A stretch of 64,000 nt of DNA from Gadus chalcogrammus (taxonomy: Eukaryota > Chordata > Actinopteri > Gadiformes > Gadidae): positions 17,212,431 through 17,276,430 of the forward strand of contig NC_079431.1 of the NCBI RefSeq assembly GCF_026213295.1, given 5' to 3'. Shown here piece after piece: positions 12,601 through 24,600 of this stretch (its first letter is position 1; each line of letters opens with the position of its first letter). The notes beneath the pieces are model-generated. The model was not told the DNA's origin and ran no database searches. It saw only the letters and a list, made by a program, of their open reading frames with translations. The position numbers were made by a program, and so were the translations under genes.

Positions 12601-15600
12601 AGTTATTTAACCCGATTATTGTTATTTATATCCGAGATTATTTAATCTAACCCGATCTAAACTCTATCACCCAAACACGGCGGCGTTTGGGTTTCCTACT
12701 TCGGACTCCAGCGTAGCTACGGCCGACAACTTTCTTTATTCTGGGTGGAAATAGTAACATAGTTACGCCATTAAATGCGTTTACGGAAACATTTTTAGCG
12801 AGAAATGTGCATTTTACTTTCGTAATGTTCGCTCGGTGAATGTGAAGGATGTTTGGTTTGATAGTTATGACGAAGAGGGAACGCTCCGTTCACTTGCATG
12901 GACATGGACTCATCTAGGCGAGTGACGTAGGCGCGTTAGGAGCGTATGCGACCATTTTTGACACAAAATGGTCAAGCAACATTTGACGCGCGTATCTCGT
13001 GTAAAAATTACGCGAGATACGCGTCTGGTGTGGCCGCACCTTTAGACTTGCTTACAAAAAGCTCATAGAGTAATGAAACCTGTCCCCTAGAATGTAAAAA
13101 CTTCAAAGTGTAATCTTCTAGAGTGGATAGGGGGGGAAGCTTCAAATCATTGCTCTGTCTGGAAAGGATGAAGCTTCTAAATTGTAAATATTTAAAAAAA
13201 TGTTTTGCAGGAATCCCATATTTTGATTTAAGCTCTTCGAATGACATGAGAACCAAGTTTTCATTGTAAAGGTCAGCTACCTTAGCTATACCCTGGGCTG
13301 CCCATATTTTAAACCCTGGGTCTGCTCTACCAGGTTGGAAGTCATCATTACCAAAAATTGGAGAAAACCGAGATAGTTTAGCTGTTTCTCCTAGGTATGC
13401 AAGAGATTTGTGCCAAACCATTAATGTATTTTTGAGAAAAGGATTTTTAGTATGTTTGATTAGTTTATGTTTTTTAGCAGAGAAGATGTACAGGTTTAAA
13501 GGTATGTTTGTTAAATGTGCTTCTATTGAAACCCAAGCTGGAGGGTGGTTTCTCTCAAAATAAAACATTCCTGCTCTGATTTGAGCTGCCCAGTAATACC
13601 ACTCAAGATTTGGTAGTTGTAAACCACCTCTATCATATGGTAAATACAACAGGGAAAGCCTGAGCCTGGGACGCTTGTTGTTCCATATAAAGTTAGAGAA
13701 AAGCTTTTTAAGAAAATTAAAGAGTGAGGGTGGAGGAGCAAGTGGAATAGATTGAAAGAGATAAAGAAACTTCTGTAAAATTGACATTTTCAATACATTT
13801 ATACGCCCAATCATAGAAATGGGTAGATTTGTCCATCTATTTATAAGTTGGGTGACCTTATCTGTTAAGGTATTGTAGTTATTAGGAACAATTTTGTCAG
13901 TGGTAGGGGCAATCTTAACACCCAGGTATGTGAAGCCATTTAGTGAAACCGTAAAAGGAGTAGGAATTGGGGGGTGTAGTCATTCCCTTTCATTCATGAA
14001 TAATATTACAGATTTGGAGTAATTAATTTTGTATCCCGCAAAGGTGCCAAAAAAGTTAATTTGGTCCAATAAAGCTGGTAAAGTCTGTTTCAAATTAGAG
14101 CAAAACAAAATGACATCATCAGCATACAGTGCTATACGATGTTCCATATCTCCTATCCTTATGCCTTTAAAACTAGTATGGTTGCGAATTGCCATGGCCA
14201 GCGGTTCAATTGCCAGGGTAAATAACAGTGGAGACAGGGGGCAGCCTTGTCTTGTGCCCCTGTACAACTTAAAGGGTGCTGAAGATAGCCCATTTGTTAA
14301 AACTACAGCCTGGGGGTCAGCATAAAGTAGTCTGATCCAGCAGAGAAATTTCTTCTTCATGCCAAATCTTTGAAGAACCTCAAACAGGAAGTGCCACTCC
14401 ACCTTGTCAAAGGCCTTCTCGGCATCCAATGACAAAATAGCAGTGTCCATACATCCTGAATTTTCAAACAAAATATTAAGAACTCGTCTTATATTATGAA
14501 AACCCTGTCGTCCCTGAACAAAGCCGTTTTGATCAGAGTGCACCATTTGTGATAGAAGTGTATCTAACCGTCTGGTTAATGCTTTGCAGAGAATTTTGAG
14601 ATCGTTATTAAGAAGTGATATTGGTCTATACGATCGACAAAGGTTAGATGCTTTACCTGGTTTCAACAATAGTGTTATTACTGCCATATTTAGAGAAGGG
14701 GGAAAGGACCCAATATCTAAGGACTCTTTATACATTTCAAGTAAAGGTGGCAGTAGCGTGTCCTGAAAAGCTTTATAGATTTCAATGGGAATCGAATCCT
14801 CACCAGGCGTCTTACCCCCCTTCATACTCCCAGTGGCTGCAGATAATTCCTCAATGGTTAAGTCTAGGTCTAAATCATCCAGGAAGTTTTCTTCAAGAGG
14901 CTTGATGTTCAATGAATCCAAAAAGTATTTTTGTTTTTGCAAGGCTGAGGCTGAAGAGTCTGTGCTGTATAAGTTCTCGTAAAAACCTTTAAAAGCTTTA
15001 TTAATTTCTTTAAGGTCACTAGTCTCCAACCCATCATCTAGCTGAATAGTATTTATTTGTTCTTTCAGATTCTGATTGTTTAATACGCCAAGCTAAGAGT
15101 TTACTAGCCTTTTCCCCTTGCTCATAATAGGACTGTTTCAATTTCAGCAGGCTTTTAGTTGCCTTATTGACAGATAAAACATTATACTTAGCTCTAAATT
15201 TATTAAGTTCTCTAAAGGACTGTTGGGAAGGATTTTTGAAGTGTTTTGATTCAGTTTCTTTTATCTTTTTTTCTAACTGTTGCATCTCCAGCCTCCAAGA
15301 TTTTTGTTTATAACTTGTATAACTTATCATATGTCCTCTCAGGAAGGCTTTAAATTAGAGCTGTCAAGCGATTAAAATATTTAATCGTGATTAATCGCAT
15401 TAATGTCATAGTTAACTCACGATTAATCGCAATTAATCACAAATTATTTTTCTATGCTAAATATCCCTTGATTTTTTTGTCCCATAATTCTTCTCATTTT
15501 AATTCTCTTATCAACATGGTGAAGTGCATCGGCTTGCCTTGTGCAAATTATTTTTTATTGATAACAACATTGGCATATACTGATCAAAACAGGACGATAC

Positions 15601-18600
15601 AAAAAAAGAGCCTATAGTGCAATTAAACGACTGCTTTGAACAAATGTCATTTGAACATAGCAGTCAGGCTACTGCTTCTTTGCTTTGAGCCAAAGAAAAA
15701 AAATAAAAAAAATAAATTTAATATAATAATTGCGTTAATCGCGCGATATTTTTTTTTAACGCCGTTAAAATTGGTTTGCGTTAACGCCGTTAATAACGCG
15801 TTTAACTGACAGCTCTACTTTAAATGCTTCCCACCGTATAGCAGCTGATGTTTGAGTTGTGTTATTTACAAAGTAATCATCAATTTGTGCCCCAATAAAC
15901 TTCATAAATTCTGGATCCTTCAGCCAAAATGACTGAAGGCGCCACCCCATGGAGAAATTCAGTGACTTTGGCATGTTTAGTCTAAATGAAACTGAAGCAT
16001 GGTCTGAAATTACAATGCTGTCGTACCAGCTTCTTGTGATTGTTGACATCAAGGAAGCAGAGACCAAAAAGTAGTCAATTCTGGAGAATGTCTGGCAGGT
16101 GGCAGAATAACATGAGAAGGTTGACTGATTAGGATAGTCTCTTTTCCATATGTCAGTTAAATTAAATTATTTTATATATTGTAATAACTCCTTTCGTGTC
16201 TGGGCATGGGAGGTATCTATCCCCGTGGATCTATCAATCTCTGGTTGGAGAGTGCAATTAAAATCTCCACCTATTATGAAACTACAAGACAAATCAGCCA
16301 GGGACAAAAACAGATTTCTGAAAAAAGACGCGTTGTCATCATTGGGTCCATATAAGTTTACCAGATTTAACCTAATTGAGAGTATTTCACATTGAATAAT
16401 AATGTATCTCCCATATCGGTCTTCATCCACATTAATGAGATGAAAGGGTAGGGAGTTATGTATCAGAGTGATTACCCCACGTGAGCGAGAACTCGATGAA
16501 GCAGAAAAAACTCGACCTGGCCACCTCCTCCTCACTTTTACTACATCTTCAGGTGTTAAATGTGTCTCCTGCAGAAAGACTATCTTAGCTTTTAGTTGTT
16601 TAATCCTACTCATTACTTGCTTAAGCTTGACAAGTTTGTTTAGACCTCTTACATTCCAAGAGGTGAACTGGAGTTCAAATGACATGGTATAATACTACAT
16701 TGTATGTGCGGGTTGGAATTGAGTATACAATACAAAGAAAACGTAATTAATACAAATGAAAATAAAAATATGTGCCTTAAGACGTAGATGTAAACATAAT
16801 AGGGTGTACTTCCCCAAACGAAGTACACGCTTCCCTCCCCTAGATCACACTTCCAATAGACCCCTGAACAGAGTCTGACTATGGCACTAAGCTGGTCCAC
16901 CCACATGTCGAGGAACAGCATGCTCAGCGATCATGTTGGAGCTCCATGCAAAATATTAAAAGTTAACTTATTGTGTATTGCAATCAGAAATAACCACTTT
17001 GCAGCAAAACATTATACTTAAATTAACAGTCTTAAACAGTCCAGGAAAAGCTTATCGCGCCCGTATTGCGGCTGCATTCTTTAAACAGTCCAGGAAGAAT
17101 TCAGTTACCTGTATTGTGTCAGCACTAAACACGTTAGCTTTCTCACCACCCAGCGTTGCCAAGCGTTGCTCAGACTTCAATTCTTGCACAAAAGCCTCCG
17201 CTTCAGATGCAGTGTCGAACGTGTGCCGTCTTCCCTTGATGGTCACCAGAAGTGTAGCTGGGTGAATTATTGCTCGGTTTTCCAAGTCATCCACCTTTAG
17301 CACAAGCTCATCCATAGCTGCTTTCATGGTGGTGGTCTGTGTTTTCAGAGATGTTAGGTCATCTTCATTGGTGCCAATTCGGTCTTCAGCTTCGGTCAGT
17401 CGGCCAGTCAATGACTTTAATTCGCCTTGCACTCCCTGAATAGCGCCCAATAGCCCATCAAACCTCGACACAAAATCTTCTTTCATTGTCTGGATAGCGT
17501 AGAGAATTGGACCAGGGCTAATTGTGTCGTCGTTGCTAGTATTGGAACTAGTTAGCATCGTCGGGCTGGAAGAACCATCGGTTGATTTAGTAGACTTTGA
17601 AGTCTTTGGCTGCAGTTTCGGTGGCATTATGGCTGTTTGCTGTGTTTTTGGATCAGTAGTAACTGTTTGGTAATTCTTAGTGGCTTCCTGATTACTTTTC
17701 TATGAATTGTGCATGGGAGCTCTCTTTCACACGTCTGCCTAGCAGCGCGCCATAACCGGAAGTCCTCCTTCTCCTTTTTATTTTTATTCTTATCGAATTA
17801 TAATTTAATGTCGGATTCATATCTGAAATGTCTGACCTTTTTATTTATTTTTTCGTTACTTTTTATCTTTTTCTACCTCTTTTTTTTATAGTACATGTGT
17901 GATTTCTGTGAAGGTCTTTCATTAAATTGCTTGCATGTACTTCTTCACTATAAATGATACTGTTGTCTTTTTCTCTGTTATGCACATTGAACTCCTTGCC
18001 TTGCCTAATAAGACTACACCCAGTGTGACTCAGCGACTGAGTGTTTGACTCCCTGCCAAAAGGTTCAAACCAAAGACGTCGTAACCCCTACCTGCTCCTT
18101 AATTACATAACAAAAAGATAAAGATGGATAAAATTGACTTGCATTTAATACTTCCCTAAAATACTGCCAGTGACTAATTAATTAAGGGTAAACAGTCTTT
18201 AAATAAAACGACTTAGTCTTACTCTAAGCTTGTGTGTTTGTTCCTTAACTCACTTCCTCCAGAGCCTCCGGTGAGGTTCAAGCAGCCGCTGATCGACCTG
18301 GAGGTGTGGGAGAGGGACCTGGCCGTGCTGGAGTGCGAGGTCCCTGAGGATTCGGTCCCCATCACCTGGTACCTGGAAGACCGCCGGCTCCAGCCCGGTG
18401 CGAAGTACGGCATGGAGGAATGGGGCACCAAGAGGCGGCTCACCATCCGAGACATCGGCGTGGACGACGACGGGATCTACCTCTGTGAGATGCCCGACGG
18501 GGGCCGGAGCATCGCGGAGGTGGCTGTGAAAGGTAACTGGTGTGTGTGTATGCACGATATTGAAGGACTATGAGCGAGATCTCAGTGATACTGATTCAGG

Positions 18601-21600
18601 GAAAAGGCCAACAACTGCTCTTGGATTAGAGGTGAGGGGGGGGGGGGAGTTAGTATTTGATCCCCAGCTGAAGGTTCACGGTTCTGGGTTCAAACCCCAA
18701 TCCCTCCGTTCTGTGATTGTTTCTGAATACATACTACAAATTATCCTTCTGTTCCATGAACCTCCTATAATATACCTGCATCACAGGCACTATTGTCCGG
18801 AAACTGCCGAGGAAGGTGGATGTCCTGGAGGGAGAAAACGCTGCATTTTGTGTTGAGGTGGAGGAGGAGGAGATGGACATCCACTGGTATAAGGAGGGAG
18901 TGGAATTGCGAGAGACGCACCAGACCATCCTCAAATCATTCGGTCGCACTCATATCCTGGTATTCGTCAACACCAATCCTCAGGATTCTGGACTGGTCAT
19001 GTTCTTCGTGGGCAGGTCCAAAACTTCGTCTCAGCTCAGAGTGAAAGGTAATAAATGGTGGACATTATGGTATCTCAAAGGCAAACAGACATGAAAATTT
19101 CAGTTTCATTTTTTTCTAACCCTGTCCTTCAGTGTTGAGGCAGTCTTCATGTGACTGAGACCGACAAGAGAGGGACAATAATAATAATGCCCAAGAAGAA
19201 AATGACACAACTTGTTGTTGTACTACTTGAACCTAGGACTACAAAACTATTATTTCAGATGTAGAATGCTGGGTTCAGTAGTTATGTTCAGTAGTATGTA
19301 CAAATAGAAGTAGCACAGGCTGCCTAAATTCATTATATTAACTGTTACCATATAAACTACAAACATTTACTCCCATTTAAATGAACTACCTGTAACAAAG
19401 GATGTCATAAATTCCCTGTTTTGGGACCTTTTCAGCTGCCAAACACTCCCCTCCAAGCTGTCCTGTGAGCGTTCAGATCAACACAGAGCGAGCCAATGCC
19501 GCTCTGCTCTCTTGGGTTCCCGCCCAGGACTCACGAAAGAACCCCCCGTCAGGCTATGTCCTAGAGCGGCAGGAGGTGGGGACGGGCTCCCAGGAGTGGC
19601 TCCAGTGTCTGACCACAGACTCCGCCACCTCCGTAGAGATCCTAGGGGACAGCGTTCCCTGCGAGGCAGACTACCGCTTCCGAATCTGCAGCGTCAACAA
19701 GTACGGAAAGAGCAACAACGTGGAGTTTCCCCGAGCGGTTCACTTAGGTGAGCTGGATGATTGGTTCCCCTTTAACCACTTATTTTGCAGACACTTCTAT
19801 CCAGAATCAACAGACGAGGCTGAGAACAATTGGAGCATGCAGATGATACAGGAATATGTACAACATTTCAGGGTACCGCATGAGCAAGTTTCTAAAAACA
19901 CCTGGACAGTTGGAGGGAAGAATATAGGAATCATGACAAGGTATCATGGATGGAGTTGACTAAAAAATGTATAAAGATGGCCTAGTAGTCCTCAGTTAAA
20001 CTTAATTATACAAATGGTGCCGGCAAGTACAAATCTGTTTGTCGCATTTTATTAAAACAGGTTGGACAGCAAAACAAAAAAACACTTCCTGCTAACTCAA
20101 TGCCATGGTCTCTCCTTCAGTCCCTGTGGCCAGGATACAGGCTCCTCTGCAGGATGCCTTGGTGCCAGAGGGGCAGGACGCCTGCTTCACCATCGAGCTC
20201 TCTGCCTCAGTGATCGGCACGTGGTTCTTGAACGGCACTCAGCTGCAGGACGACGAACGATACACAACGAGGCGGTCTCGAACGCACCAGTCGCTACGCA
20301 TCAGGGGTGTACGAGAAACAGACAACGGGGCTGAAATCACATTCATAGCATACGGCATTAGGGATTCTGCCGCATTATACATTCAAGGTACAATCATGGT
20401 CACTTTCAGTATTAGGACTATATAATACACTGTGTAACACAAACTGAAGTTATTTACTATTCTTTTTAATATTTGTAAATAGCTATCCTTCATATGCATT
20501 GCTTATTACTGTATAAATGATTATAAAAATACTATATTAAAGGAGTTTGTTTGGTTTTGTCCTGGAATTGACAGCTCCTCTGGTGAAGTTCTCCCCACTA
20601 TCAGAAATGGACCGTAATAAGTTTATAGAAGAGGGGAACCCTATTGTGCTGTACTGTGAGCTGTCAGACCCTGCGGCCCCAGTGCACTGGTACAAGAATG
20701 GGGTGGAGCTACAAACAACCGAGGGCCTTCACATCCAATCAGAAGGCACAATGAGGCGGATTGTCATCCAATCTGCAGAGTTTTCACACTCTGGAGTCTA
20801 TTGCTGCGACGCCATCGATGATGTCATCAGATTCAATGTGGAAGTAGAGGGTGAGTGGGCCTTTCCAAAAAAAAGTTTTTGTGTTTCTGTCATACTAACC
20901 ACTTCCTGCTGTGATCCTGTCATTTAACTTTTCCTTCTTAAGTCTTAATGAATGACCAGCAACAACTTGTAAATGACCAATGACTGCATGCATCCATAGC
21001 CCCGCCTGTGAAGTTCACACCACTCCCAGACGAGAAGAGAGAAAGGGCCATCCATACTGGCTCCCGGATGGAGCTCCAGTGTGAGCTCTCAGACCTTTCA
21101 GCCACAGTGCACTGGTACAAGGATGGCTCCAAGCTCCTGCCTCAGAGCGGAGTAGAGATGCTCAGTGATGGCTTGTCTCGGATGTTGGTAGTCGACGTGG
21201 CAGACTTTATTCACTCTGGGTTATACAGCTGCAAGACTAAAGGTGATGCCATCACGTTCAACGTGGACGTCACAGGTGATTTGATGATTTGTTACTTACT
21301 ATGCTGGATTGTAACAAACATAAATTAACCAAAAGCTCTCCCTTAGCTAAGATATTAACAGTTTTTACTTTCTTACATGCAATGCTTTTTAAGCTCTTCC
21401 TTCTTGAAATGTAGCCCTTAGTTGATTGTTAATGTTTAGGAAATTGTATTCAAGGCTGTTTCTAAGACAAACATTCAAACATATCTGTAGTGCCACCAGT
21501 GAAGTTCTCAGCGATTCCAGAACCACTAAGGAATAAGACCATTGAGGCCGGCTGCCCCATTGTACTGCAGTGTGTGGTCTCGGACCCAGAGGCCCAGGTC

Positions 21601-24600
21601 TGCTGGTATAAGGGTCCAACGCAGCTTCTTTCAAACGCTGAATTAGAAATCCAATCGGAAGGCCACACAAGGTCTTTAGTTATCCAGTTCGCCGAACCTG
21701 GACATTCTGGTGTTTACAGCTGCGCCTCCGAGGACGATACCATGGAGTTTCGAGTGGAGATCAGAGGTGACCCATATCTTTTTTTCTTGTGTAGTAATAA
21801 CAATACTACTGTAACAACCTCCTGTTAATCTTGACACCAATAATAGATCTCAGCTTAGTCTGTTTTGACATTCTGATTCGTTGTCAAAGCCATGCCACCA
21901 AAATCTATCTTTAGCTACATTTTACCCCTTTCAATGTATTTCAACATTGTTTACTTGGTTTTGTCCAAAATGTACCCTGATAGCTATACCGGTGAAGTTC
22001 TCGACTAGTTTTGATGTTGAGCAAACCAAGGCGTTTGAAGTGGGTGCGGCATTTGAACTGGAGTGCGAGGTCACCGAGCCAACCGCTGAGGTGTGCTGGT
22101 ACAAAGATGGCCACCAGCTCTGCCCACAGAATGGCTGGGACATTAACTCTGACAGCTCCTTTAGGAGGCTCATTGTCCAATCAGCTGAGCTATTTCATGC
22201 GGGGCGGTACAGCTGTGAGACCTCTGATGACACTATCCAGTTCACTGTGGATGTCAAAGGTGATTTTTGTTATGTTTGGTTGAATCTTGAACACGATAGT
22301 GTGTTAGTTCTTGTAGGAGACATGATGTCTTACTGTAACATTTAGAGTGTCTGTGTCTGTCACTAAAATTTGGATGGTTTGAAGCCGTATCGGTTGTTGT
22401 TTTCAGCTATAAATGGATGTTGCTAGCTTCAGAGCTACACCTATAAAACCTCACTTTTCTCTTTAACTCTGAGAACCATAACAACAAACAAAACTAACAA
22501 AACAGTCAATTTGTAAAGACACTTGACCTTTAACCCCTTCCTGCCTTTCTCTTAACCAATGAGTCGATGCACTGCCATTCACAATTACATTTGTGAATGC
22601 TCATCTTCAGCTCCAATGTTGCCATTGTTATTGTCACCGGAGGTTGAGGAAAGCAATTTGATTGAGGTAACCTGTCCCTTGGAACTGCAAGGTCAATGGT
22701 CAGACACTGCAGTCCCGGTGTTGGGGTCGCAGGACGAAGAGCAGGANNNNNNNNNNNNNNNNNNNNNNNNNNNNNNNNNNNNNNNNNNNNNNNNNNNNNN
22801 NNNNNNNNNNNNNNNNNNNNNNNNNNNNNNNNNNNNNNNNNNNNNNCGCCTAGACTAGAGCTTCCTGGTATTAACCAGCAGGCCTTGGCAGCAGCTTGTC
22901 TAATCCCACAAATCTTGGCTGTGAACTGCTGTTTGAAAAATTTACAACAAAACAACCCTTGTAAAAAACGACCCATTTATTTATTGATCCCTTACTCTTG
23001 TCTTATTCTACAGTGCATCCGGTAACTTTCGTAAACAGCCCAGAGGAGGAGCGTTTCAAAAGCGTTGTGGAGCAGGACCAGCTGGTTCTAGCATGCGAGG
23101 TGTCACAGGCAGACGCCCCGGTCCAGTGGTACATGGATGGAGTAGAACTCCAAACGTGTGACAACGTTACAATGAGATCAGCTGACACAGCCAGAACTCT
23201 GAGTATCCGTAGCGCCCGGCTATCGGACACGGGGACGTACACGTGCAGAGCTGGAGACAGCGCTTTAATCTTCAAGGTTAACATACGAGGTAATGTCTGG
23301 GGGAACGTGACATTATTGAGTGTCCAATAACTGCTGGGTAAGATCTTGTCATGACTTGATGTGTTTGCCCGTATTAGATAGTTAAACCTGCACAACTTAA
23401 CCTTTTCACTTTTTTTCAGAAATACATGAAATGCAATAAGTTGATAAGTATATAGTTGATTGACCATAGGTTGATGGGTTTTCACTCTGCATCAGTCTAA
23501 ACGCCCATCATTTAAACTTTCATTTTTAGAGCAAATTTTATGTTTACTGCGACTTTAATGTTTAGTGCAGCTTTAACCTTGTATTGACACTATTGACGCT
23601 TTCTCCGAAGAGCCCCCGGTGACGATAGTTTACCCCAAAGAAGACGTCCATCTAGACCGCCATGTGCCAGAGGAAATCATACTTAGCTGTGAGCTGTCGC
23701 GCCCAAACGGTGTGGTTAACTGGTACAAGGATGGCCAGAAGTTGCAGGAGAGTGAAAACATCAAGCTCAAAGTGGAAGGCCCCTACCGAAGACTTAAGCT
23801 AATTTGCAGTAGAGTTGAGGACTCTGGGGAGTATGTCTGTGACACAGCAGACGATTCCATATTCTTTCACCTTAAAATCACAGGTAATTTAACCTGAACC
23901 ATGTGGTGCCATTGCTAGAGCTTACCCTGGCTTAACGGTTGTTTGGTTGCTTCGAAGTTTGCTTTCAGAAAAGGGGGTTTCACTAAATCACTAGCATTTG
24001 ATGCTTCTGCTGATGGGGCTCGTTCATCAGCTAACAAAGTGTGTTTTGGATGCATTGGTTATTGGACTGGTGGATAAGTGCTTGCATCCGTTTTTGACAC
24101 TCACAGGTAACTAAGGTTTCATGCATGGGGATTTGTTTTTTTAGAATGTTTTGAACGGGGATTGTAAGTCATTATTAAACCTTCTACGTAAGCTTATGCT
24201 GTTGCTGAGCTGCTTGGTGTTCAAAACAGGAAACTTCAGTCTATTTTTGTCATGGAAACAAATGGTGGATGGAAAACTGAGTTTCTTATGGTTGGAAATC
24301 ATCTTTGATGGCTAATGGTAGACAAACTAAACCAAAAGCTGCCCTTACCTAATGAGTACAAACTAACTAGCGTCTCCTTGAAATAATGGGGTGTTTGTTT
24401 GTTTTATCCTCCAGAACCGCCCGTTCGCATCGTGTCTCCCAGCCAGTCCCAGATGGAGCTGTGCCAGCAGACGTCCGAGAGGATGGTGCTGAGCTGCGAG
24501 ATATCGCGGGCCAACGCGTTGGTGCGCTGGTACCGAGATGGGCTGGAGGTGGAGGAGAACAAGAACCTGATCCTGGAGGTGGACGGCATCTACCGCAGAC

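Larger units (their letters stand above)
11498..16685 (-). pseudogene. L1 ORF2: endonuclease-reverse transcriptase, disrupted
   Basis: Begins [17 protein letters not shown] (APE endonuclease; [19 protein letters not shown] and [11 protein letters not shown] follow). RT blocks: [88 protein letters not shown] and [10 protein letters not shown] (catalytic YADD). C-terminal part runs through [20 protein letters not shown] to [14 protein letters not shown]. Defects seen: TAA after LLQYIK (about 16165), a frameshift near 15060-15090, TGA after NERE (about 13980). The Harbinger-like and hAT insertions both leave an open frame when removed with one copy of their target duplication. Confidence 0.85.
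11171..17766 (-). mobile_element. near full-length L1-like LINE (L1/Tx1 group) with two nested DNA elements
   Basis: About 5.1 kb of LINE remain after subtracting the two insertions (12009-13041 and 15356-15817). Reading on the - strand there is a short 5' region, ORF1 (17627-17052), then ORF2 with APE endonuclease, reverse transcriptase and C-terminal domain (16685-11498), then a 3' end at the 11.17-kb junction. Flanks are a 21-22 bp target-site duplication. ORF damage is light (two nonsense codons and one frameshift in ORF2), so the insertion is fairly young, yet older than its two guests. Confidence 0.88.
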
